Part shown: one piece after another, positions 1 through 5,524 of the stretch
Position numbering within the stretch: position 1 is the stretch's first letter
Layout of the letters: each line of letters begins with the position of its first letter
NCBI GenBank assembly: GCA_050486105.1
Contig: JBJHCR010000398.1
Location: 1-5,524 of the forward strand
Source: JAEXNA01 sp050486105
Lineage (GTDB): Bacteria; Vulcanimicrobiota; Xenobia; Xenobiales; JADMJV01
Length of the DNA: 5,524 nucleotides
Direction of reading: 5' to 3'
The notes under the pieces: generated by a model
Databases searched by the model: none
What the model saw: the letters and a program-made list of their open reading frames with translations, nothing else
What the model was told of the DNA's origin: nothing
Translations under genes and position numbers: made by a program

Positions 1-856
1 ATTCCAAGAGTCGCTGGTCGGTGACGGCCCAACGGAGATCGCTGATATCTAAAAAGGCATCTCGAAATTTCACTGGAGTCAGTTCCTGCTGCCAAGAACT
101 GCTCAGTAGGCCATAGGCCTGAGTCCAGTTCTCCTTGGCCAGGTGGTCGAAGTATGTTAAGAGGGTACTCCTGGCTACGAGAGCTCCGTCCTGAAAGGAG
201 AAAGTGGCGGGAGTTGTCTGATTGGCCCTGGATTCTTTCTTGTGGGATGTCCAAAGATAGAATCCGGTGGCTGGTATGGCCAGCAAGCAGACCAGCGCCA
301 CCGCCAATTTCATGGCTTCCCGCAAGATATCTGCGCCCGAACGGGCTGAGCTCTTGAGACGGCGTCCTGCCCCTTTAGCTCGATAGGCCAACAGCACCTT
401 GAGGCCCCGACCTACGATACTGAGCTTTTGTCGACTGTCCGCCAAGCGGGTTTTGAGTCCCGACTCGGGAGTTCCAGGGGGGTATCCCTCTTCGTGTAGG
501 AACGTCGAAGTGTAGCCGCTCTCCCTGGAAACGGCCACCGTCAGGTCTTCAGGCTCCTCCCTGTCCATAGGGGTGGCTACCGGCGCTTCCTCGGCCTGCC
601 GCCGAGCCGACCTTCGAGTGACGGCCGGCGATGGCTCAGGTTCGTTGGCGGGGGGCTGGTTAGACGGTGCTTCGGCAGCTGGGGCTGCGGCGGGCGCTTC
701 CGGAGAACTGTCAGCCTGATCCGGCTCGTCATCTCCCTCTTCGACGATTTTTGAGCCTTTATGTCCAGTCTGACGTTGGTGCTTGCGCAGACCTATGCCG
801 TGGTTGAATGATTCACCACAGGAACAGACATGTTTCTTCTTCTTACGAGTCGACAC
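1..856 (-). CDS. Membrane-anchored protein with N-terminal C2H2-like zinc finger and extracytoplasmic NTF2-like domain (partial, C-terminus beyond left edge)
   Basis: The frame stays open for 285 codons from GTG at 856 to the window edge. An in-frame TGA lies directly before this GTG, so translation cannot start further upstream. No convincing Shine-Dalgarno site is visible. In order: a basic stretch (RKKKKH, residues 4-9); a C2H2-like finger with C11, C13, H26 and H32 and the usual hydrophobic spacing (C-x3-F17-x5-L23-x2-H26-x5-H32); a low-complexity acidic/Ala/Pro linker (about 35-105); a basic segment (about 136-183); one membrane helix (about 182-202); and the start of a domain (from about 227) with the F/Y-x-H/x-L...W-x-x-A-Y-x-L-L pattern of NTF2-like/DUF4878-type folds. 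The positive charge before the helix favours a cytoplasmic finger and an external C-terminus. The first cysteine pair is C-x-C, tighter than the usual C-x2-4-C. The layout resembles TcaA/YvbJ-type proteins, which carry a zinc ribbon. The reading frame is certain. Zinc binding and function are inferred. Confidence 0.8.
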   Translation of the reverse strand, partial: MSTRKKKKHVCSCGESFNHGIGLRKHQRQTGHKGSKIVEEGDDEPDQADSSPEAPAAAPAAEAPSNQPPANEPEPSPAVTRRSARRQAEEAPVATPMDREEPEDLTVAVSRESGYTSTFLHEEGYPPGTPESGLKTRLADSRQKLSIVGRGLKVLLAYRAKGAGRRLKSSARSGADILREAMKLAVALVCLLAIPATGFYLWTSHKKESRANQTTPATFSFQDGALVARSTLLTYFDHLAKENWTQAYGLLSSSWQQELTPVKFRDAFLDISDLRWAVTDQRLLE

Positions 857-984
857 TCAATACTGCACTCAGAACCCAAAAGGTCCGAGCGTTCTCCTTC
901 ATTGCCCAGCAATTACTAGAATACATGTTCGACTCAACTGACTGCCGACCCTACAGTTGCGCATGAGACATTACCGAGACCAGT
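857..984. other. Intergenic gap upstream of the zinc-finger gene
   Basis: This 128-bp gap separates the isocitrate dehydrogenase stop from the GTG start of the zinc-finger gene, both on the minus strand. It is long enough for an independent promoter. On the minus strand a TATTCT hexamer (about 916-921) could be a -10 box, but I see no matching -35 box, so no promoter is called. The gap contains one perfect 6-bp inverted repeat, listed separately. No small ORF with a ribosome site is apparent. Confidence 0.4.
935..959. repeat. Inverted repeat CAACTG-N13-CAGTTG
   Basis: Two perfectly complementary 6-bp arms (935-940 and 954-959) enclose 13 bases, just downstream of the isocitrate dehydrogenase stop. 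No T-run follows on the minus strand, so it is a poor intrinsic terminator. It could be an operator-like site for the downstream zinc-finger gene, or chance; a 6-bp repeat is weak evidence. Confidence 0.25.
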
Positions 985-2046
985 TCACTCTTGGGCGTCT
1001 TGCCCTAAGCGAGCGATCATGGCATCGGCAAACTCGGATGTAGAGAGGCTTCCACCCAGGTCTCGAGTGGTTTTGCCCTCACGCAGACACGAGTTGTAAG
1101 CCAGTTTTATGGCCTCGGCCACCTCAGAGCAAGCACGGTCTTCACGTTCGTCGGCTAGGTGGTTCAACATCATCACCGAGGACATAATCAGAGCCAGGGG
1201 GTTCGCCACTCCCTGTCCGGCGATGTCGGGTGCGGAGCCATGCACCGCCTCAAAACAGGCGATATCATCACCAAAATTCGCCCCCGGAACAACGCCCAGG
1301 CCACCGACCAATCCGGCACAAAGATCGCTGATCACGTCTCCGTAAAGATTTTCCAACAGTAATATGTCGAATTTGGAGGGGTCCTGGACCAAATGCATAC
1401 ATCCGGCATCGATGATCATCTCTTGATAATCAATATTGGGATAGTCCTCTCTGTGAACCTTTCGGGCTTCACGAATGAAAAGACCATCGGACAGCTTCAT
1501 GATGTTGGCCTTATGGAAAACAGTGATCTTCTTGCGTCGACGATGGGTGGCAAAACGGAACGCCCAATGAGCGATCCGGTGACAAGCCGCCGTGGTTGCG
1601 ACCTTCATGGAAGCCACGACTCCTGGGGTGACTTCATTTTCAATTCCGGCGTAGAGACCTTCGGTATTCTCTCGAATCACGATCAAGTCGACCTCGTCAA
1701 ACCTGGTTTTCACTCCTTCGAGGGTGCGCACCGGACGCAAGGCTGCGTAAAGGTTTAGAGTTTTTCGTAAGGCTACGTTGACAGACACAAACCCCTTGCC
1801 AATGGGGGTGCTGCAAGGGCCCTTGAGAGAAACTCTGGCCTCTTTAATGGCATCAACGGTGTCATCGGGCAGAACCTTACTGCCTCGCTCCAGTGCGGCC
1901 ACTCCGGCATACCTATCGATCCATCGCACCGGAGCCCCGGCTGCGTGAAGCACTTTTCTCAGGGCTGCGGAAATTTCCGGACCGATCCCGTCTCCTTGTA
2001 TCAAAACAATGTCGTGAGTCATGCCCCTCGCCTTCGTCTTCACCAT
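985..2046 (-). CDS. NAD-dependent isocitrate dehydrogenase
   Basis: A 353-residue member of the isocitrate/isopropylmalate dehydrogenase family, predicted to oxidise isocitrate to 2-oxoglutarate with CO2 release in the cytoplasmic TCA cycle. Visible motifs: GDGIGPE (18-24); substrate-binding SVNVALR (S88, N90, R94), R104 and R125-ENTEG with Y132; K179 in HKANIMK; metal-binding D213, D237 and D241; and the cofactor loop HGSAPDIAGQGVANP (269-283). Asp-Ile at 274-275, where NADP enzymes carry Lys-Tyr, indicates NAD. ENTEG and HKANIMK favour isocitrate over isopropylmalate, though tartrate or homoisocitrate dehydrogenase relatives are not fully excluded. The frame stays open upstream to 2214, but ATG 2046 is chosen: it has an AGAAGG site seven bases before it and leaves a divergent promoter gap. 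ATG 2022, eight codons in, sits right at the family's usual N-terminus but has poorer ribosome-site spacing. The length is normal for the single-subunit-type NAD enzyme. Confidence 0.9.
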   Translation of the reverse strand: MVKTKARGMTHDIVLIQGDGIGPEISAALRKVLHAAGAPVRWIDRYAGVAALERGSKVLPDDTVDAIKEARVSLKGPCSTPIGKGFVSVNVALRKTLNLYAALRPVRTLEGVKTRFDEVDLIVIRENTEGLYAGIENEVTPGVVASMKVATTAACHRIAHWAFRFATHRRRKKITVFHKANIMKLSDGLFIREARKVHREDYPNIDYQEMIIDAGCMHLVQDPSKFDILLLENLYGDVISDLCAGLVGGLGVVPGANFGDDIACFEAVHGSAPDIAGQGVANPLALIMSSVMMLNHLADEREDRACSEVAEAIKLAYNSCLREGKTTRDLGGSLSTSEFADAMIARLGQDAQE

Positions 2047-2116
2047 AGGCACACCTTCTGAATGAAATTCCCTCGAGATTGGTATGAATAAGCTAAGTAA
2101 AGGCGAATGACGAAGC
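2047..2116. promoter_or_regulatory. Divergent promoter region between isocitrate dehydrogenase and MFS-acyltransferase genes
   Basis: These 70 bp separate two divergent start codons, so promoters for both transcripts should lie here or extend slightly into the genes. It is AT-richer than the flanking coding DNA. On the plus strand TGGTATGAA (about 2080-2088) looks like an extended -10 element (TGn followed by TATGAA), but I find no good -35 partner. A CTCGAG palindrome lies at 2072-2077. The region's role follows from gene arrangement; the individual boxes are weak. Confidence 0.45.
2052..2059 (-). promoter_or_regulatory. Ribosome binding site deciding the isocitrate dehydrogenase start
   Basis: On the minus strand AGAAGGTG lies just before ATG 2046, with seven bases between AGAAGG and the start codon. 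This supports 2046 over the later ATG at 2022, whose purine run (GAGGGG) ends only one base before its start codon, too close to serve as a normal site. Confidence 0.55.
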
Positions 2117-4003
2117 ATGCGGCTCATCAATTCGGCCCGATTTCGCGGGCTATTCTGGACCCAACTCCTGGGCGCTTTCAACGATAATTTTTTCAAAAAC
2201 GCCCTCTTGATCATGATCGTCTATCAGGGCCTGGGAGGCGGTCACTATAGCGAAGATCAGGTTTCCCTCTTCGCTTCGGCTCTCTTCATTTTGCCCTTCT
2301 TCCTATTCTCAGCGACTGCTGGTCAACTCGCCGACAAGTACAATAAAGCCATGCTGATTCGCCGCATCAAAGCGGTGGAAGTGATCCTGGCAGCTTCAGC
2401 GGCCATCGGGCTGCTCTTGGGAAGCCTTCCCTTCCTCTTTCTTGCTCTGGGTTTGCTGGGAGTGCAGTCGTCTTTCTTTGGCCCGGTCAAGTATGGGATC
2501 ATCCCGCAACTTTTAGAGACCGAAGACCTCACTGAAGGTAATGCTCTGGTGGAAACCGGAACAAAGATCGCCATCCTAACCGGGACCCTCACAGGTGGGC
2601 TTATCGCCAGTTCCCATCACGCGATCTGGGGCTGTTCCGTCGTCATGCTGCTGGTCGCAATCTTTGGGTTCCTGACTGCGAAGGCAGTGGTCGATGTAGC
2701 GCCGGCTGACCCCGACATTAAGGTCGAGATAAACCCCATTGCCCCAACCTTCCGGGTCCTCCAGATGGCCAGGCAAACTCGGTCGGTGTTCCTGAGTATT
2801 CTTGGAATCTCTTGGTTTTGGTCCTTAGGTGTCGGGCTCTTAAGTCTGCTTCCGGTTTACGGCAAGCAAATACTGTCCGTGGACGGTACCGTTGTCACCA
2901 TTTTCTTAGGAATGTTCAGTATCGGAGTGGCCATTGGGGCGGTGCTCTGCGGCAAGTTTTCCTATCAGCGCTTGGAGATAGGTCTAGTTCCTTTTGGTTC
3001 CCTGGGGATTTCCTTGTTTCTTTTCGACCTAGCCTACATCGGCTCTCCGTTTACTGTCACCGGTGAGACACTGCTCACCATCCAAGAAATCATCCGAGAG
3101 CCGGTCGGGCTGCGCATCCTTTTTGATCTCATGGCCATTTCCGTCTGCTCAGGTCTGTATATTGTACCCCTGTATACACTGATCCAACAGCGCACCCCAG
3201 AGCAATTCCGCAGTCGGGTGGTGGCGGCCAATAATGTCTTGAACGCCTGCTTTATGGTGGTGTCTCTCATCTTTCTTGCCGGGCTAGGGCACTTTGGATT
3301 CACGGTAATCGGAATGTTCGTCGCCTTGTCCGCCCTCAACCTGATGGTAGGGCTTTACATTTACACTCTCATTCCAGAGTTTTTTCTCCGCTTTTTGGCC
3401 TACCTGATCAACCATGTCATCTACCGGCTCAAAGTGGTGAATGAAGAACGAATACCTAAGGAGGGAGCGGTGCTTCTGGTGGGCAATCACGTGTCCTTCC
3501 TGGATTGGCTGGTCATGTTGGGCGCAGTCCATCGTCCGATCCGCTTCGTAATGTGGCACTCATACTACTATATGCCCTTGTTTCGCTACCTCTTCAGAGA
3601 CGCTGGCGCCATCCCCATCGCCAGCGGGAAAAGTCATCCTGAGATCTTGCAAGAAGCCTTCGATCGCATCGATCAGGCGCTCGAGGACGGCCAAGTCGTC
3701 TGCATCTTCCCCGAGGGCCAACTGACGGTGGACGGTGAGGTCGGTGAGTTCCGCAAAGGGGTTGAGCGGATCTTGGAACGCCGCCCAGTGCCCTTTCTCA
3801 CCTTCGCGCTGTCGGGACTTTGGGACTCGCTCTTTTCTCGTCAGCCGAACCGAACTCTGGGCTCGAAGTTCAAGAGATTTTTCCGTCCCAAGGTCGGCGT
3901 CCAATTCGGAACCCTACAACCTCCTCCGTCCGAAGACCGCATCCACGGACTGGCCGGGCAGCTGAAGCAGCAGGTCGTGGCGCTCCGTGGACCGGAACGA
4001 TAA
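2117..4003 (+). CDS. MFS (LplT-like) lysophospholipid transporter fused to PlsC-type acyltransferase
   Basis: A 628-residue two-domain inner-membrane protein. Residues 1 to about 425 are an MFS transporter of the LplT type: the N-terminus (FWTQLLGAFNDNFFKNAL, 13-30) and the GLYIVPLYTLIQQR...RSRVVAANN region (346-373) are typical of LplT and LplT-Aas fusions, and GQLADKYNKA (69-78) matches MFS motif A. Residues about 430-628 are a PlsC/LPLAT glycerophospholipid acyltransferase with the catalytic NHVSFLD box (H458, D463), GAIPIASG (497-504) and FPEG (531-534, E533). The family role is to flip lysophospholipids (such as lysophosphatidylethanolamine) across the inner membrane and re-acylate them. 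Unlike full LplT-PlsC-AMP-ligase fusions (over 1100 residues), no acyl-ACP synthetase domain follows, so the acyl donor must come from elsewhere. ATG 2117 is the first start after an in-frame TGA at 2108-2110. No strong ribosome site is visible; an AAAGG lies somewhat far upstream. Confidence 0.88.
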   Translation: MRLINSARFRGLFWTQLLGAFNDNFFKNALLIMIVYQGLGGGHYSEDQVSLFASALFILPFFLFSATAGQLADKYNKAMLIRRIKAVEVILAASAAIGLLLGSLPFLFLALGLLGVQSSFFGPVKYGIIPQLLETEDLTEGNALVETGTKIAILTGTLTGGLIASSHHAIWGCSVVMLLVAIFGFLTAKAVVDVAPADPDIKVEINPIAPTFRVLQMARQTRSVFLSILGISWFWSLGVGLLSLLPVYGKQILSVDGTVVTIFLGMFSIGVAIGAVLCGKFSYQRLEIGLVPFGSLGISLFLFDLAYIGSPFTVTGETLLTIQEIIREPVGLRILFDLMAISVCSGLYIVPLYTLIQQRTPEQFRSRVVAANNVLNACFMVVSLIFLAGLGHFGFTVIGMFVALSALNLMVGLYIYTLIPEFFLRFLAYLINHVIYRLKVVNEERIPKEGAVLLVGNHVSFLDWLVMLGAVHRPIRFVMWHSYYYMPLFRYLFRDAGAIPIASGKSHPEILQEAFDRIDQALEDGQVVCIFPEGQLTVDGEVGEFRKGVERILERRPVPFLTFALSGLWDSLFSRQPNRTLGSKFKRFFRPKVGVQFGTLQPPPSEDRIHGLAGQLKQQVVALRGPER

Positions 4004-4006
4004 CCG

Positions 4007-4753
4007 TTGAAAGCCGGAAAACCAGACCCTCCCACCCTTGTGGAATTGGCCCTCCAGGCGACCTGCAGCACTCAGCAAGGGTACAATTTGCTGGCGCCCA
4101 AGTTCGAGGCCACCCCCTACGCCACACCCAGGATCTTGATTGCTAGCTGCTTGAGGCGTTGGTCCGCTTTGCAAGGGGGGCTGGAAATCGGAGCTCAGGC
4201 CGCAGACCTGGCCAGTGGAACTGGACGAGGAGTGGAAGCCCTTTTGCGCCTAGGCTTTTCGGTGGAGGCCTTCGATTTCAGTCAGGGCATGCTGGATCAA
4301 CTGTCTTCAAAGTTCTCTCCTTGGATCAGCAGCGGGCGCCTACAGGCCATCAAGGCGGATCTTTCGACCCTTGAACTGACCCCAGAACGATATAGCTTGA
4401 TTACCTGTTTCGGGGCTTGGGGGCACATCTTGGAACCCTGGCGAGATCGCTTTCTGGAACAAGTCTTGACCGGGCTGGCTCCAGGAGGCAGTTTTCTGAC
4501 GATCACGGCAGACCCATCGCCCATCTTGAGCCTGAGGCGGTGGAAAACTTGGGCCTTCGACCATGCTATCCGGTTGAGAAACGCAACCCTACCGGAATCC
4601 TTCCACATGTACTACGGAATCAACGACACCGTTACCTTGCGTAATGCTCTGGTGCCGTTGGCTCCCACAGAGCACTTTTCTCTAGCGTTGGAACCGATCC
4701 CGGGTGCTCTCCATCGAGAGTTGACCCTAATGATGCTGACCCGACGCAAATGA
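4007..4753 (+). CDS. Class I SAM-dependent methyltransferase
   Basis: A 248-residue cytoplasmic protein with a Rossmann-type SAM-binding core. Motif I is DLASGTGRG (67-75), with Ser where many relatives have Gly-Cys. The acidic residue binding the SAM ribose is probably D90 in VEAFDFS. A motif II-like strand is YSLITCFGAWGHIL (129-142), and LAPGGSFLTI (157-166) fits the post-II/motif III strand. The fold is clear, but the C-terminal part (about 170-248) does not point to a known substrate. The gene begins with TTG three bases after the acyltransferase stop, in the same reading frame, so it is almost certainly co-transcribed and translationally coupled. An alternative GTG start lies at 4040. 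The ribosome site is weak (GGAA inside the preceding gene's end). A link to lipid or fatty-acid modification is suggested only by the neighbour. Confidence 0.8.
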   Translation: MKAGKPDPPTLVELALQATCSTQQGYNLLAPKFEATPYATPRILIASCLRRWSALQGGLEIGAQAADLASGTGRGVEALLRLGFSVEAFDFSQGMLDQLSSKFSPWISSGRLQAIKADLSTLELTPERYSLITCFGAWGHILEPWRDRFLEQVLTGLAPGGSFLTITADPSPILSLRRWKTWAFDHAIRLRNATLPESFHMYYGINDTVTLRNALVPLAPTEHFSLALEPIPGALHRELTLMMLTRRK

Positions 4754-4779
4754 CCAAAGAAGCACCAATTTGATGGTCA
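4751..4779. terminator. Possible weak terminator between convergent genes
   Basis: Arms TGACCA (4751-4756) and TGGTCA (4774-4779) are perfectly complementary with a 17-base loop. The first arm includes the methyltransferase TGA stop. It sits in the 46-bp gap where a plus-strand and a minus-strand transcript converge, where a bidirectional terminator is expected. There is no proper T-run on either side (only TTT on the minus-strand side), so this is a weak call. Confidence 0.25.
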
Positions 4780-4799
4780 AAGGGTCTTCGGTGACACTG

Positions 4800-5141
4800 T
4801 TAATCGCTACTCTGCCCGTTCCAGGCTTGCAAGGCGAAGTTGACCAAGGCTAAAGCCCAAATCCCCAAGGCGCAGAGCACGAGTATCCCCCAGAGGGCAA
4901 CCATAGCGTGAGAGGCCACCGGGTCGAACCAGTGACTCGGTAACCCACTGAATAGATACCCTCCGACCAGCACGAAAAAGCCTAAACTGTGAAGTTTCAA
5001 GGCGTTTTGGGCATGCCTTGAGGCGAAGGAATCTTCAGGCTCCTTCCAACGGACATATAGGGGAAAGATCACCATGCCGATCACGGTTAGGGCGCTGAGG
5101 TAGCAGAAAGAGGCCTTGGTCCTGGTTGAAAGGGGAATCAC
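4800..5141 (-). CDS. Small DUF4870-like integral membrane protein
   Basis: A 113-residue protein with three hydrophobic segments. Counting from the GTG 5141 start: about 12-33 (CYLSALTVIGMVIFPLYVRW region), about 54-72, and about 79-107. Between the first two lies K-E-P-E-D-S-F...RHAQNALKLH, which resembles the conserved W/K-x-D-S-x-F-x-x-x-H-A/G-x-x-A-L-N/K pattern of DUF4870 (Tic20-like) proteins. The molecular function of that family is not established. The frame is open to a GTG at 5174, which would overlap the upstream gene by 37 bp. GTG 5141 is preferred because it forms a four-base GTGA overlap with the upstream stop and places the N-terminus close to the first helix, as in DUF4870 proteins. 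Neither start has a clear ribosome site, consistent with coupled translation. Family assignment is from pattern recognition only. Confidence 0.65.
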   Translation of the reverse strand: MIPLSTRTKASFCYLSALTVIGMVIFPLYVRWKEPEDSFASRHAQNALKLHSLGFFVLVGGYLFSGLPSHWFDPVASHAMVALWGILVLCALGIWALALVNFALQAWNGQSSD

Positions 5142-5524
5142 GAGTTCTGGAGTTGGACTCCAACCAGTCCCCACCCGTGCGTATCGTGCGTTAGAGTGTA
5201 GACCTCTTTGGCACCAGCCCGGTGAACGACAACTTCCACAGTTTCCTTCCCAGTTAGCCTAGAAGTTAGGGATTCGGGGTACTGATCAAGAGGTAAGGCT
5301 ACCAGAATCTGCTGCAGTTGGCTGGGTGAAACCCTGCCCTGAACAGATGGGGCCAACATTCTGTGGGCTCGCTCGTAGTGACCGAGACGACCGATGGTGA
5401 GAAAATCTTCTACGGCGGCTCTAGCCGACAGTTCAGCCAAATGAGCCTGCGAAGGTGAAGCTGGAGCTGCTTCGAGGTCTCTAGAAAATCCAAAGAGAAC
5501 CGACCATCCCAGGAGTCCCAAGAC
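5138..5524 (-). CDS. Exported NTF2-like (DUF4878/DUF3887-type) protein, partial (N-terminus beyond right edge)
   Basis: The visible 128 residues run in from the right edge. A TTG at 5521 could start it, but the frame is open to the edge and the first visible residues (VLGLLGWSVLFGF) look like the middle of a signal peptide or anchor, so the gene most likely begins outside the window. An Ala/Pro segment (LEAAPASP) follows and could hold a cleavage site; no lipobox Cys is visible. The rest (about 34-128) has the NTF2-like pattern: a helix with AVEDFLTIGRLGHYERAHRML, then SPSQLQQIL, then strands ending VYTLTHDTHGWGLVGVQL. In such proteins the final Trp-Gly-Leu-Val strand is typical of small extracytoplasmic domains of unknown ligand. 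The gene precedes and overlaps the DUF4870-like gene by four bases, so the two form an operon. Function is not known. Confidence 0.7.
   Translation of the reverse strand, partial: VLGLLGWSVLFGFSRDLEAAPASPSQAHLAELSARAAVEDFLTIGRLGHYERAHRMLAPSVQGRVSPSQLQQILVALPLDQYPESLTSRLTGKETVEVVVHRAGAKEVYTLTHDTHGWGLVGVQLQNS

Noticed and set aside
154..357. Plus-strand open frame starting MLRGYSWLREL
   Set aside because: It lies wholly antisense to the zinc-finger protein's membrane and linker region, has biased Arg/Pro/Trp composition and no recognisable domain.
935..959. Intrinsic terminator for isocitrate dehydrogenase
   Set aside because: The stem is only 6 bp with a 13-base loop and no T-run on the minus strand, so it is kept only as a weak inverted repeat.
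1393..1758. Plus-strand open frame of 121 codons
   Set aside because: It is antisense to the conserved core of isocitrate dehydrogenase; the minus-strand frame carries all the catalytic motifs.
2047..2214. N-terminal extension of isocitrate dehydrogenase as a targeting or regulatory segment
   Set aside because: It overlaps the divergent MFS gene, has no family likeness, and a good ribosome site sits before ATG 2046.
3560..3904. Minus-strand open frame of 114 codons
   Set aside because: It is antisense to the acyltransferase domain, whose FPEG and downstream motifs are intact on the plus strand.
5142..5174. Upstream GTG start at 5174 for the DUF4870-like protein
   Set aside because: It gives a 37-bp overlap with no ribosome site, and the added residues lie outside the family pattern; the GTGA start at 5141 fits better.

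Overview
The window is protein-coding bacterial DNA: genes are close-packed, starts include ATG, GTG and TTG, and there are coupled or overlapping gene pairs. I see no rRNA, tRNA, CRISPR array, insertion sequence or phage gene. Base composition is moderately GC-rich and looks even across the window. The combination of a fused LplT-like/PlsC-like protein, an NAD-type isocitrate dehydrogenase and a bacterial C2H2-like finger would suit a member of the PVC group (for example Verrucomicrobiota) or another environmental phylum. That placement is a guess from gene content, not a demonstrated assignment.

Layout. Positions 1-856 (minus strand) hold the N-terminal part of a gene that runs off the left edge. 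It encodes a C2H2-like zinc finger, an acidic/Pro/Ala linker, one membrane helix and the start of an NTF2-like extracytoplasmic domain. Upstream of it on the same strand, after a 128-bp gap, lies a complete NAD-dependent isocitrate dehydrogenase (985-2046). A 70-bp divergent promoter region (2047-2116) separates it from a plus-strand pair. The first member is a 628-residue MFS (LplT-like) plus PlsC acyltransferase fusion (2117-4003). Three bases later comes a class I SAM-dependent methyltransferase with a TTG start (4007-4753). This pair converges on a minus-strand pair: a small DUF4870-like membrane protein (4800-5141) and, overlapping its start by four bases (GTGA), the end of an NTF2-like exported protein that runs off the right edge (5138-5524).

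How the genes may work together. The plus-strand pair is probably a membrane-lipid unit: the fusion would flip and re-acylate lysophospholipids, and the coupled methyltransferase acts on an unknown substrate. The isocitrate dehydrogenase is a TCA-cycle enzyme that shares only the divergent promoter region. The most unusual item is the membrane-anchored zinc-finger protein. Its arrangement (zinc-binding cytoplasmic head, one helix, NTF2-like external domain) resembles Firmicutes TcaA/YvbJ proteins, but with a eukaryote-style C2H2 finger instead of a zinc ribbon. Its visible external segment resembles the NTF2-like protein at the other end of the window.
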